A stretch of 64,000 bases of DNA from Acanthosoma haemorrhoidale (taxonomy: Eukaryota; Arthropoda; Insecta; Hemiptera; Acanthosomatidae): positions 59,851,239 to 59,915,238 of the forward strand of contig OV884012.1 of the NCBI GenBank assembly GCA_930367205.1, given 5' to 3'. Under the pieces are notes generated by a model, which had not been told where the DNA came from, did no database searches, and saw only the letters and a program-made list of their open reading frames with translations. The translations under genes were made by a program, and so were the position numbers. Shown here one piece after another: positions 44,550 through 57,526 of the stretch (position 1 is its first letter; each line of letters starts with the position of its first letter).

Positions 44550-46257
44550 TATATATATATAGTGGCGTAAGCACCTGGAATAAAAACCAGGTATTTAAAA
44601 TGACCCTTACTGAATTAATAGGTTTTATACAGCAATATTTCAGCTATTAAATTTTCTATTATTTAGTTAGAAAAGAGATTTTCAGTTACCTAGGTAGTTT
44701 ATCAAATAAAATGAAGTAGTTTCAGTTAAAATGTAATTTTTTTACAATCATTAAATCAAATTTTATGAATGTGATTTTCCTTCACTTTTATACGTCGTTA
44801 ATTTTTCTTCCCCATACACCCGTCAAAAAAATTAATTTCCAATATAGTTGATCTTAGATGAAATTTTAGATTTCATTGAATATAACTGGGAAGGCAACTG
44901 ATCCTGAGATAAACTATGTAGTTAAGTTGGAAACTGTAAACAAGTTGTAAACTTTAGTTTATTATACGTTGGTATGTAATCCTGCTTCGGCTTATTCAAG
45001 ACATGTAATGGCACGCCTAAAACGTGTACAACATTATTAATGTCACGAATGTTCCGTGAGAGGGATCTTAACTCATGTACCACGTAGTTCTTTAGACAAC
45101 TACGCGGGAAAAAAAATCATAGCAAAAATATTGCATTATGAATACTAAAGGTTGAAATTTGACTCAGCATCGGGAAAAAATTAGTAAGAAAAAAACTTAG
45201 GTACATTTTATTGCGAATTTATTAATAAAGCTACTTGTTAAATGCCTACAAAATAAATTATCAATCCGCTATAAATTATCGTCTCATTTTTTTCAAAAAT
45301 TCCAACCAGAAATTGTGAGATACTTTTATACTTTAATGGCAGTTAGATGAATATTTATCATGACAAATGTTTCAGTTAAATTATTTTGCTGATTGTGAGT
45401 AATGATTTAGTAAAATAAACAGTCGATTTTTACTAACATTTTTTAAATTCACTGCACTCCTTTTTTTTTAGATTAATTTTAGGTCAATCAATAATTACTT
45501 ACTGAGATACACATTAATGCAGCGATTTTTCTAAAAATTATGGGCTGTAAGTAATTTTATATTGTGCAGAGTAAAAAATGTTTTAAAACCACTGTTGTTG
45601 TTGTTGTTGTTTTTTTGGAGGGGGGGGGGTTCAGAGCTGTGAAAAAAATAGGCAACGCCCCCAAAGGTGTAAACTGCTAGAGCAAACATCGGTGGGTTGG
45701 GATATCAGATATATGAATATAATAAAGGGTAGGGGACTGAGACCACTTCGTTTTGAAACACCTGATTTTTGAACACCTCTGAAGTACAAAGGAAAAAGTA
45801 ATAGGGATGAGTGGAAATTTCCTTGAGTGTCTACAGGAGAGTTTCATACATACTCTAGCAAAGACTAGAACAACGTCAAAGAATAGTGTTGTGCAGTGAG
45901 GTCTTCGGTCTAGATAGTTTGATTCATTACTACCATTATACCATTATCAATTGTAGCACATGATCAAATATAGAAACACAACTACTTTAATTTTATAAAT
46001 ATAGATTAAGGTGTATTAAACTATTCTTCATAAAAATTACAACACATTGGGAACCGAGAAGTTAATGATGATCGTAACAAAGCGTTATAAAACAATAAGA
46101 CCGTATTGTCTCTCTCACCGTTCATACACTATAGTCGACGTCATGAAATTATGGATTGGGAAAATTGGGATGAAAGGGATACAAGGGGCGGTGTTGCCAA
46201 ATACTGGGGCCGGGGACTAATCAATAATTTGCTTATTGCTTAATGGTTGAAATTGTC
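44550..46257. other. AT-rich intergenic DNA, nothing recognised
   Basis: Contains (GTT)n at about 45595-45612 followed by a G10 run. No coding homology. Confidence 0.5.
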
Positions 46258-46800
46258 GGGGGGAGGTCTCGTCGACCTGGCCACTTCCCGGCGGGCGTCA
46301 AGAAAGAGATAAAATGGGTAAACCTGTGTTCTTCGACCTTTGCTGGCGCCCTAGTCAGCGGGCAGCTTTATTAGAATTTTGTTTATTGACCTGACTAAAT
46401 AAGATCTAAGAAGGTGTGCCCCGAAAGTGCACTATGTTCAGGAGAAGAGGTATAGGGTAGGGGTTATAGGTAGTTTACCTGGTCTTGGAATGACCACGAG
46501 ATCACTATCGGTATCTGAGGGTAGGCGAAAACCGTCCAGATTCCAAAGGCGAGTGTGAACCGGAGAGAATCAGACTGGATCACTGGGAAAGGCGCTACTA
46601 TGTACATTTTGCAAGGCCCCAGGGACCGCCACATGCATGTAAGGGATACTTTCCAAGGATGTGCTAGTTTTAGTGAGACATGGCTAGAGAATCCCACTAG
46701 AAAGGTGTGGGGTCTGATAACGCCGGACTAAATTATAGCAAGGTTAGGAAAGAGAGGTGCAAAGATAGTTAAATAAGAAAGGTTCGTGCAGAGCAGCAAG
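46258..46800 (-). repeat. MESD repeat, copy 4 (minus orientation)
   Basis: Aligns with copy 2 (7540-8035) over its length; about 75 bases near 46706-46780 have no counterpart there. The frame equivalent to MESDQNEL is decayed. The leader-like part ends CTCCTGAACATAGTG on the minus strand. Confidence 0.6.
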
Positions 46801-48240
46801 TACCTGTGCAGAAAGCAGTGCTTCCTCCGGGTGCCGACTGAATGGAAAAAATCAGAATTTCTGCATTATATAGGAAGGTCAGAGGCCAGGCTATGCCCGC
46901 GCCCCTAGTGAGAGCCGATTGTGTCGTGAACTAGTTCCCCTAACTAAACTGGCGACGGAGATTTATTATTATATGTTTATATATAATAATATGTTATATA
47001 TTTATTTATTACGTAGAAACGTAAGCGGGGGGTTTTCTGATCCTTGAAGAGCGTAACTTCTATGTATTTAAGTGAAGATGTTGGCTCAACAACATTAACA
47101 AAGTAAAGGGATCACGTGGATAGAAAAGAAGTAGTGCACATAGCGGCCACAAGGCTTGCCATGTATTACAGGTCTCAAGCTTCTGATTTCGTGCCGGCAA
47201 GTAAAGTCTCTTTTTTTATATTTTCATGACAAAAAGAATACTCCTGGCATATTTTCTGTGGTTGGATAAGGATTTCTGATCTTGAGTAAAGTAATCAAGA
47301 GTGCTACAAACACAAATAGGCAACCAAATTTTACTCTCGTTTTGTACATGAAAATTGTTTTAATCAGTTTTATGTACTTTTGCAATACGTACTTATTATA
47401 TATGTATATATTTTATTAATATTTAATTTTATTTATATATATTCTGTAGCTGTCAGTATTTTGGCTCATAGTGATTTGACTTGCAGCAAAAACATAACTG
47501 CAGTGCTAATAAATTACCTAAACTGATTAAACAAATCAGGGCAAATATTAATCTTTAAGATCAATACATATCGATTTAAATTCACATTAATTGTATAATT
47601 TTTACCCCAATCGCAGAGCTCCATAATAATTAAGTCATATGGCCACTAAAACTTTCGACTTGATGTTTAACGACATCATCGACATAATTGTTTATTGGCT
47701 GTATTTATAGATACGATACGTTCCTACTCTAAATTTTAACTGTTCATCCTTACTTTAAAAGCATTTCTAGGAATCATCGAGCTACACTTGCAGATTCCTG
47801 ACGTCATATATACTGATGACGAACGTTCAGCGATTTTATGATCATTAATCTTCATGACTGAGTCTTTTTTATTATAGTTGAAGCAGCCTAGGTAAGAATG
47901 ACAAGATATTCATTACTCTGTGGAGCCCTGAAATATAATAAACGACATACAATTATTGCAGTAATTTAATTTAGAATAGTATTGTTTTGTTTTCATTTAT
48001 AAATGATCTCGATTATTAATACTAAAAATTAATTTAGGGTACTTTAGAATTTATATTTAACATAGTAAATAAATGAAATCGGCTAAAACTTCAAACAGTT
48101 CATACCAATCATATCGGTAGTACATAAAAATATATTAAGTTTTTGAAAACAATTTGATTTTTAAAATGCATAAGTTCTTAAAAACCAAACAAGCAAAGAA
48201 TACCAAATGTAAAAAAAGATAAAATAATTGTTTAAAGACA
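46801..48240. other. AT-rich intergenic DNA, nothing recognised
   Basis: No coding homology or RNA gene recognised. Confidence 0.5.
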
Positions 48241-48244
48241 ATTG

Positions 48245-49221
48245 AACAAACTCAATAACGGGTATTTTCTACTCTAGCACGGATTACGTCTCTTCAACTC
48301 CTTGGTATTGATTGGAAGAGGTTTCAATGAAGTTCTGAGGATTATTGTCCCACTCTGCAACAACAGCTCTTTCCAATTCTTCAACAGTGCTCGGATATAG
48401 TTTCCAACGTCCTACTCTTTGCTTCAGTTGGTCCTAGTCGTGCTAAATAGAATTTAAATATGGACTCCGTGGTAGCCACAAGAAGCTCTCAATCTCAACC
48501 TCAATCAGGTAATCACCAACCGTTCATTATCATCCATTAATAAGAATCCCTGACTAATGTCAGAAGCAAACGATATTTTGATTACGCCTCCTAAGTACCT
48601 CTCAGAAGTTAGGTACTTTGCCATTACAGCAACCAATTCAGTACAAGGGTCAAAGGAAATGCCACACCAGAACTGCCGTCTACAGCCGTCATACACTCAT
48701 CATACAGTATGGCTTGTACCTCTCTCCTGGCCGTGTCTACGTAAAATTACGGCCATTTGAAGACTGGAGACCAACTCCCACCTCATCTGTAAAGCGAGCT
48801 GTTTCAAGGAGAGGTCCACGGACAGGGCCCCTAATAGAGGTTATTAAGCCCTAAGATTATTTTTATTAATCTTTCTTATTACAGTCCTGCTGGAAATAGA
48901 AACATTTCGGATTTGCCCTATGAGACTTTTTATCTCATTTTCAGTGATGCTTCGGTTTCGTAAAGCCAGGAGCCGGATGTATCTATCGTCCCTTTCTGCT
49001 GTACCCACGTGCAGGTCGACCCTGCCCTCTTTTATTCTTGGGTGATGCTCAGTCTCTCCAAATCGATTTAGAGCCCTGCCTATGGATGAGTGATGTATGT
49101 ACCCATGTCCCCATGTCAAATGTACCCAATCTAATGGCGATGTCAAGCTGGTTTTATCTACCTCTATCAACGTCACATTTCTAACACAATCGTATTCCCT
49201 TAAATGCCTGACTAGGGACAT
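48245..49221 (-). pseudogene. Tc1-like transposase relic
   Basis: Read from right to left on the minus strand: a helix-turn-helix segment ending TAERDDRYIRLLALRNRSIT...SISSRTVIRKI (near 49030-48860), matching the Tc1-family pattern 'T..ED.fi.l.alr.r..t...S.rTv.r.L'. After a stop and frame changes come RGPVRGPLL, FWCGISFDPCTELV...YLTSERYL and ILMDDN-type sequence with the second catalytic Asp (48505-48696), then WLPRSPYLNSI followed by a TAG where SPDLNPIEH is expected, DQLKQRVG and TVEELERAVV. The third catalytic residue is lost. No terminal inverted repeats were found. Confidence 0.72.
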
Positions 49222-50828
49222 TGAACAAAATTAAAACTGTTATAAAGGGATTAAATGAGTCAGAACGAATTATATGCATTTTAGATTAGCTGGATAAAAT
49301 GCTGAAGGTATTTCAGACCAAACAAATCATTATTCATGGTTTATATTTACACTGAGATTACCTAAATACCAATAGTTTATCAAAATAAAAGCGGAAGATA
49401 AATTATTTAATTTTAACTAAAAAAAATTAAGTGATGCGTTGATTTTGTCCATTCGTGTATTTATAAACAAAACAACGTACGTTTAAAGTAGGAAACTACG
49501 CACGTGTCTATGGACGGTGCATGTGTACACCTAATTCTGTAGTCAGAAATACAAGCCTTGTCTCTACTTAAAAAGGTTGTACCCATCTATGAAAGGAGTT
49601 CATGGAAAGGAGAACAAGTGGCGTTTAATATAGCGACCAAGGGGTGGGGAAAAATGGTATAATAAACAGAAGGAATAGGGGTGATGTCACGAATTCTTTT
49701 CTTTATTACGCACGCGAGACAGCGGTGCACAAACTGTCACGGGCCCTCGTAAAAAGTAAATAACTGAAGGCAACACAGCAGTAGCTGTAGTTTTATTCAC
49801 TACAATTTTTCAAAGGACTCAGCATCGCTCCTTTAATAACTTTGAATGTTAATGTGATATGCTCATGTAATAGATAGGCATCTCAGCTGTTTAATTTTTT
49901 TTTTCTAACGTAATGCATACGTTTCGTATTGTAAAATTGACATATCGTGAGATAAGAGTGATTATAAAGGGAAAGTGATCGTAGAAATGTGGCAGTAAAA
50001 AAATAAAAGGTGGCGTTGTCAAAAAAACAAATATGGTCTGCTAACAACCACGAAATAAAATGTATTTTACGCATTTTGTTTCTGTAGAAATGCTTAATTT
50101 TTTAAAAATTATTATCTTTTTTTTTTAAGTTATAAGTTTTTTTACAGCACTCTACTTTTTACAACTTAAAATTACGTTACTAAAACCACAAGAAAAACAG
50201 GCAATGGAGTATTTTTAAACCTATTTCTGGCATTGCCCTATAGAACATTACTTGACATCCTCCTTAGAATTGTACAAAGCGATCACTGTAATGAAAACTG
50301 TGATCCATCGCCTTAAAACACATTTCACTCGTTCAACACAAAACATCCGAACACTTTCCCCCTATAGCAAGGAATAATATAACACAATCCTATAACCTTG
50401 CATATTGACACACAAAATTAACAAATTCCGCGTTTGCGTAGGAAGAGGTAGAACCATTTTTATTCTTTTTTTGTTTGGAACTAAATAACTTATAATTGTC
50501 TCTAATAAACTAAAAGAGATTACTGTTTCAGTTCATTATGAACGGACAACGAAATAATCTAACTCCTTGGTACTTTAGTACTCAAACAAAAACGAAATAG
50601 GACGTTTAATGGAGAAAAAAAACGCTTAAGGAACCAACTTCATTAAATTATTATTATAAAACCTGATAGGTGTTTTTGACCAAGAATGTCGCAATTTATT
50701 TGTTCAACAGCTCATTAATAGTTTTTTAATAATAGTTTCTGATAGTTAACGATAATAATAGTTCAATAAAAAATTCTGAAAAATAGCCTGATAAACAATA
50801 AAATTCACAGTCCCTGTACTGTAAATTC
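49222..50828. other. AT-rich intergenic DNA, nothing recognised
   Basis: No coding homology. Direct CACGA-rich pieces at about 49680-49750 are not assigned. Confidence 0.5.
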
Positions 50829-50839
50829 AATTAGTAAAT

Positions 50840-53449
50840 TTTTGTTTTCAACAACTTCATTATGATAAAATGAAAATCTTCCTGATTGGGCTATAAGTAA
50901 TTGTGATAAATGGCCTCGTTCATACCAATTTAAAATTTTCATTCACTCGCTCATTCATACAATATTTACAAACAGCCCCGGGGCTTCCCAAGACCACTTG
51001 GTTGTCACCTTCCTCGCGTGCGAAAGAAAAAGCGGAATCTCGGAAAGTCCCTCACGCTCCTACGTCAGCCGCGTCACTGGATAATAGCCAGTGGAGGCTG
51101 ATCAAGATCGCGAGAGCCACAGACGCTCAGGACATGATTAGAGAAACTGGCCATCACTTATTTATAGCAGGTCACGAGGCCACTGCCGTTTTAGTCTCCA
51201 AGGAGGATTATATGGATGAGTGGTGCAGTGCAATGACTGTGCTAGGGAATTAGGGTGGTAGGATAGGTTACTATGGCTTTCAAGAATGTAGGGTATATTC
51301 AGATCATTATGAAGGGTTTTGTTGCTGACGTAATAAGGGGCATTTACTGTTGTTCTCAGGACTTTTGATTGAACGGATTGGATGGGCTTGATGTTCGACT
51401 TTTTTGTTGTCCCCCATAGCTCTATTCCGTATGTCCAGATTGGCTTAGGTATAACTTTGTAAATAAGCAGTTCATTTTCTTTGGAAAAATGACATGTCCT
51501 TCGAAGTAGTCTGTACAGTTGTCCAAAGCGTCTGTTTAATTCTTGTCTTTTTAGCCTCGTGTGTGGGTTCCATGTCAGTCTTTTGTCGAGATGGAAGCCT
51601 AAATACCGTACCGTCTCAGACACAGGGAGAGGAATCGAATTTAAAAAGACTGGCACACAGGACTTGCGGCAGAGTGTAAAGGTTATGTGAGAAGATTTTG
51701 CTTCATTGACTTTGGTTCGCCATTGGTTTCACCAACACTCGATCTCATCAAGGTGTTTTTAAAGGTTTTGGGATGGTATATCAGGGTCTGAATGGGTTGA
51801 CAGGATTGCAGTGTCATCTGAAAATGTTGCCAAGAAGATATTGTTGGTAGAGGGGACATCAGTGGTGTATAGATTATAGAGGATGGGACCCAGCAAGCCG
51901 CCCTGTGGAACTCCTGCATTTATGGGATATTAGTTAGTAGGAAAGGTAGGCTTGTAGGATTAGGAATAGGGTCTGTGGTAAATGTCTTTTGAGCTTGTAG
52001 AGCAAACCTGCGTGCCAAACCCTGTCAAAAGCTTGAGCTATATCGAGAAAGGCAGCAGTGCAATACTTTTTGGTTTCAAGGGCTGAGGAGATGTGATCAA
52101 TAACGCGAAGGCCTGGTTGAGTAGTGGAATGTCGTTGACAGAAACCAAACTGGTGTATAGGAAAAAGGTTTTTGGATTCAACATTCATTGGAAGTAGGCG
52201 TTTTAATAACGTAGTTTTAGTAAGGCGTCGATCGGATAATGCAATTATAAATGTGGGTTAGGAAGATAATGGTTTTAGGAGGAAGTTGTTTGAGAATATG
52301 AAGAGTAAGAAGATCATATCCAGGGGATTTTCAGAAGGTATTTGACGCCCGAGGGGTTAACGGCTTTTGGTGGAAGAGAGAGAGGAATAGGTGAAGTGAG
52401 GTAGTCTTCCACAGTTGTGCTATGAGTATGGTTTTGATGAGAAAGGTGAGGTGTGAAAGTATGGGTAAGATGCAGAGCGAATTTTCCGACCAATCCCCAT
52501 CCAAAGCCACCCAGGACCCATCATCACGACGGAGTGAGTGTGAAACAGGTTGATATTTTAGGGTTTCCTTAGTTAGGTTCTACAAGGAGTTATCCCTGGT
52601 AGACAGAGAGGAGAGATAGCTATTAAATGAATCGGAACGGAAGGATGCCAATTGCCCTTTTACCAACCTGCAGAACTGATTGTATGAGCGACGATCAGCA
52701 GAATGTCGGGATCTTTTCCACACTGTTCTCGAATAGGGTTTGGATTGGATTAGTTCTTTGAAATACTGAGGTAAAGAATTTTGATTTTCAATTTTCAGGT
52801 GGGGTGACGATGCCTCCCAGGCCGACCTCTTGATCAGAGTAGTGAAGGAATGCCCTGCATCATCTAGGTCTTGGGATGTTTTCAGAGGTACTTTGAAGTC
52901 TACTACAGAGTCTGTAAGAATCTGACGGAAGTGGTCCCAATCAACTGGGCCCCTAATTAATGAAGGAGGAGGTAGTTTGTGAATTGGTCTTAGAGTAATG
53001 GTTAATAATAAAGGGCTATGGTTTGAGGAGAGGTCATCGAGGCACGTGAGTGAATAGTTTAGTGTTCCTGAACTATTGTAGAAGAAAAAGTCAAGGATAT
53101 CTGGATTTCGGTTGGGATCTGATGGCCAATAGGTGGCTGTGTCAGGAGAGATAGTGGAGCAATGTCTCCTTGTGAGTGCAGACAGCAAAGCACATCCTCG
53201 TGTATTTGTGGATCTTGAGCCCCAATGTTGGTGCTTTGCGTCCCCTCCCTACACACAAGGAAATTACGCCTGATGGAGTCTAGAAAGGAGATGAATTGGG
53301 AATCAGAAATGGATTTATTGGGAGGGCAGTACACTGGTGCTAGAGTAAGGGAAAAAGTGAGGTTGCTGATTGACACTGCACTGGACTGAAGCAAATCGTG
53401 TGCTACCAAAGGAACTATGTGATGGGAAATGGAGTTATGGAAATGTACA
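50840..53449 (-). mobile_element. 5'-truncated LINE-1F copy with 11-bp target-site duplication
   Basis: Direct repeats AATTAGTAAAT at 50829-50839 and 53450-53460 bound a 2.6-kb minus-strand LINE copy. It lacks ORF1 and the first part of the endonuclease and keeps the rest of ORF2 and the 3' UTR (about 50840-51160, with GTATGAATGAGCGAGTGAATGA-type units). The hairpin segment of the other tails is missing here. Confidence 0.85.
51160..53445 (-). pseudogene. LINE-1F ORF2 (endonuclease and reverse transcriptase), decayed
   Basis: Begins in the endonuclease (SHHIVPLVAHDLLQ), keeps YCPPNKSIS and a damaged GGDFNAKHQ equivalent, then SSNHSPLLLT where the catalytic His precedes S (Asp of SDH is Asn here). 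The linker contains the conserved Arg/Ser-rich KRSRHSADRRSYNQ segment. RT begins near 52300: HQFGFCQRHST, AAFLDIAQAFDRVWH (first catalytic Asp), then a broken palm. The post-RT part at 51162-51656 is open: VRYLGFHLDKRLTWNPHTRLKRQ through WPRDLL and its natural stop. This copy supplies the RT middle that the 23-26 kb copy has lost. Confidence 0.85.
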
Positions 53450-53875
53450 AATTAGTAAATAAGGCCAAGTTTCTTGACTTTTTTTTTTTGGCCGGTTTGA
53501 CACTGCATATTTTGCAAAAACGTGCACATCGTAACCACCCTGGTAACTATAAAATTTGAAGAATGATAGTTGTTGCATACATAATATGATTTAGTCTTAA
53601 TACGTGATAACATATCCAAAACCTTTCTGGAATAAATCTTCATCGGAAATAAGAATCTAACTAGACTGCATTATGTGATATTATTAACAAAATATTTCTC
53701 ATACTTCTGTAGTATATTGATGTAGTAAATATTTCTACAAGTAGTTAAAATTCTCAAACTAGCTCACACAATCTTGTGGTCAACTCTATGCTCGCCATGT
53801 AGGGGAGATTTCAGTCACTGCGAGATCTTAACCGAAGTAGACTTGTATTGGGAAGTTGGAGTACTCGTACAAGAC

Positions 53876-53920
53876 TAGCTCAGCATGTAGAGCCCCCGAC
53901 TAAATAGGGAAGTTCGTCTC
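53876..53920 (+). ncRNA. tRNA-derived sequence (pseudo-tRNA or SINE head)
   Basis: TAGCTCAGCATGTAGAGC has the form of a tRNA D-arm with A box, and GTTCGTCTC 36 bases downstream resembles a B box (one mismatch to GTTCRANNC). The anticodon arm is not well formed and the T-arm does not pair well, so this is not a functional tRNA. Confidence 0.35.
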
Positions 53921-54951
53921 TCTATCTAGTGATTCATTGAGTATATAGTTTCTTCGGCAGATAATTATTAATAATTACTCACAAGATATTGTTTGTTTAG
54001 GATTTAAATAAAACAATAGACAACAACATCAAACTATAGTTATTCTATAACAACCTCCTGTATGTACCTTATGTCCACGGAGAAAAATCAAACAGATTTA
54101 ATATGAGTTTGATTAATAAATTATATAAAGTAAACATATCCCTGGCCAGGAAACAATAATAAGGATTTCATTTTGACTGATGAACTCATTAACAACAACC
54201 CGAGCTTAAGAAACATGTATTGTGGTACACTTCATTATGATGTTTTAATTTGATAGTTACAACAGATTGTCAATGAAAAGACTGCTCAAGTAGTGCCGTG
54301 GCATGCCGATGCCTCAGAGTATTTTTTCATATCTTTTTATTTTTTATGGTTCAGTCAATGCTTTATTTCATATTTTTTTTTAAATTAAAATAAGATTAAA
54401 TTGCAAGCTCCATAAGATCAACCTGGTGTTGTATCTTTCATAGACCAAAGCTCATAAAAGAGAAATAAATTGTCGAGAAATATAAATTATTATCAAAAAG
54501 GTTATTTAGCAGAAATTTATTACTTGACTTTGACCAAATTCTGTTGTTTTTCCCAAAAATATTTGTTAGAATATGGTTGGATTCGTTTTTGCGTTGGCAC
54601 CGCTTATGGGTCCTCAATCAAGGGTAAAAAATAGAACAATAAAAACTAAACAGCCGTTTTTATATCAACCAAACTTATTCAGTGAGGCATGAGGATTGGT
54701 CGAATATTCTTTTAAAATGTTGACCTCTGTCACAGGGAAGTCAGGAAAAAAAACAACATATTTTTGAAAATAGTTTTCGGCTCGATAGTAGCTCGTAAAG
54801 CCCGTGGCGACAAGTTAATCTATTAGTTTCAGTAAACTAATCAATGAATGTTAAGAAAAAATGAGGATTTTAGCAGAGGAAAAACAACCGATAATTACGT
54901 TTAGCTCCAAATTATTTCCAACATAAATCGCAGTAACCAACAGAAGACAAC

Positions 54952-55147
54952 TCAAGACAAAGCAACAGTGAAGAGAATAAGCAGAGCTCTCGAGGAGATG
55001 ATGACGATGAGGATAGATGTGGCAGGTAGAGCGATCCGGTCTGAAAGCCTTGCGAGCATCCACTTAATACCAACTGCGGCAATGGCAAAAACCCACCTAT
55101 CAATCTGAATAAACCCGGCCTGGTTTTCATACGGCTGGCAGCCGCTG
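54952..55147 (-). other. Candidate 3'-terminal exon of an unknown membrane protein
   Basis: The minus strand has a splice-acceptor-like CCTCTTTTAG followed by 65 open codons to a TGA. The frame holds two hydrophobic stretches (WVFAIAAVGIKWML and TSILIVIISSRALLILFTVAL). No family is recognised and no upstream exon is identified. It could equally be a chance frame. Confidence 0.12.
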
Positions 55148-57198
55148 CTAAAAGAGGATCCCGCTTTTCACTAACCTGCTGTATACATTAAAACACTCCA
55201 CTACTCCTTTTATTTGTTTTTATTTATACCCCGAGTGGGTTATTATGTTCCTTGTTATTGGTAGTATGAATCTAACATTTCGTCAATAATGGATGCAGTT
55301 CACGTATGGAAAGATAAATGGTTATTTAAATTAACTCTCTCATTCCATGTAAATTTGAAAGGATGAAGAATATAAAAATGATAATTATTTTCACAAAAAA
55401 TAGCTGTGCCATTCTTTTTGCGTTTTTGAATATAAGTATTTAAATAAACATTTACCATTTAGTATTTTTTATCAAGAATACCTTTTGATATGAAATAAGT
55501 AACAAATCGCTCTTCCGATAGAACAGTGGCGTAACAATAGTAATTTTCGGCTTTCAGATCATGCCAAAAAAAAAAAAAAAGGATACAAGAGGAAAGCCAA
55601 ATCAACTTTCAAATCCACCTGCGGATAGCGAAAGAGCTGTTGGCTAATTCAACAGCAGTTGATGGCTCAGCTATTAAAGTTTTAAACTTTTCCGTTTATT
55701 TTGTTTCAGCGTGTTCTATTCTAACTGGAATTTTTCTTCAAACGAAATGCCTTGGTCCAAAAGTACTGAATCAACTGAAGAAAATTCGAAAATGAACAAA
55801 TGACAGAATAATGACATTTTTTGTTGTAGGAAAGCCATATCTTAAGTAAAATAATTCGTCCTATGAAATCTGGAGGGGAGTGGACTAATTACCATAGTTT
55901 CTGGTACACCAGAGAGTATTTCTGCTGCTGTTGAAAGGGGTTGTATCCTTCCAACCACTAATCGCACTTCTCCTTTCCTCACTACTAGGAACTTCCGTTG
56001 CTCATGCAAATGACACCCCGAGAGATCACCTAAAATTAGAAGGAAGATAAACTTTCAAATATGGCTCTACTAAGTAGATCCATCTCTAATAAGCGAATCC
56101 TAAATCTAGATCTACTAAGCCTTTGATTGAGATGTCGGGAGACAGTAGATCTCCCGCTTTGTTGATCTCAAGCATCGGCCAATAGGACTCTTCCCTCTGC
56201 ACTATCATGTCGCTATAGTCTCACAGTCTTTAACACTCGTTTACTTTAAAACCCTCCATCTTACCGATTATCTTTCAGAAATTACACGAAGCTCTACTAA
56301 TAAACAGCTTAGATAATAAGATCATCGAAGATCCAACATACCGCCAAACCTTGGCAAGGAAATAATATTCAAATCAAATCATTAAAAACAAAACTTATAT
56401 TAAATGGCATGCAATTTGAGTCAAATTGAAAATATTTCGATTAGCAGTGTAGAAGAGGTCCAGCTCATAAATAAAGATTAACAAAAATAAGGAAAATTAA
56501 GGTGCTCATCTTACTTTATCAGTCACGTAATTGTTCCACCAGTTAAAAATATTTTGAAGCTGCAGGGGTAACTGCTTGGGTTGGTTTATCCCACAAGGTA
56601 AATACCCCGGTAACATTGAGCTCAATACTTGGTTGGATAATGCAGGATAGATTCAATTGTACACACCCCCCAGATTTTATCTCAGTGGTCTTGTTGACTA
56701 CCACCAAGGCATTATCGGCTCAATTCAAAACTTTTTGGGTACCATTTCTACTCCCAGTAGAAGTTCCAGCTTCTTCTAAAAACGTTAGACTTTTGGAAAA
56801 ATCATTTCAGAACCATTTTACTTCCACTCGCACCCGTGTTGGGTCGATGCATTGTATCGTTGACTGTTAAGCAATTGGTAAACCCCTTTGACCATAACCT
56901 TTATCAGGATGTAGGGAATCGTTCAACGAGTACACTATGTCACTAACAAAGACAATCTGAGTTCGAAAGTACGAGTGACTGACAATCCTTCTCGCAATGG
57001 TAAGCTTTTGGAAGACTATAAATTACAGGATTACCGGATCTCACTTTATGTTGCGGTATCCATAAATAATGTTACATCCTGATTACCGCAAGTATCACAC
57101 ATAATTTGAAAACTTGATCACCAGCCTCTAGTTAGGCTCAAGTTAGAAATGGTTTTGAAAACAGTAACCCATGGGTTTGCCTCAGCCACCTTCCCGGT

Positions 57199-57250
57199 TG
57201 TTATGTCTGGATAGGAACGTATAAAGGGAAAACACACTCTTTATACCACT
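57199..57250 (-). repeat. Outer part of a mag-like LTR, separated from the rest by a Jockey insertion
   Basis: On the minus strand this ends CCAGACATAACA. Its last seven bases, CATAACA, pair with the LTR start TGTTGTG at 61849 except for one G-A difference, forming the terminal inverted repeat. The neighbouring TATACCACT (57242-57250) recurs at 61703-61711 just after the Jockey poly-A tail. Confidence 0.55.
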
Positions 57251-57526
57251 ATCAATCGATTGTTGCAACTAAACTTGAAACATTCAAAAAGGTTATCTTA
57301 TTTTGAAATTAACCTAGCTCTCGTTCTGTCAAAACTGAATACATAGTTTCTGAACAACAAGAGACGCTATCCATCTTCCATTGTGGCAAGAACTCAAATG
57401 TGGTAAAGTTTTGATATTTTAGTCAGTGGCGCTTTGTTCCCTTGAAGACAGGTGAGTGCTTTTAATTATTACAAGTGAGGCTCTCCCCCTTAACTGGGAC
57501 GTGCGTCGCACGGACCTTTGTAGGGT

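Larger units (their letters stand above)
53461..57198. other. AT-rich intergenic DNA with a tRNA-like sequence and a weak exon candidate
   Basis: Mostly unrecognised. A tRNA-like A/B-box pair at 53876-53920 and a candidate host terminal exon at 54952-55147 (minus) are listed separately. A patch at 56560-56880 has open frames on both strands that I could not assign. Confidence 0.45.

Noticed and set aside
56616..56870. 84-codon plus-strand frame and a broken minus-strand frame over the same bases
   Set aside because: I could not match either to a family, and stops break the minus-strand reading.
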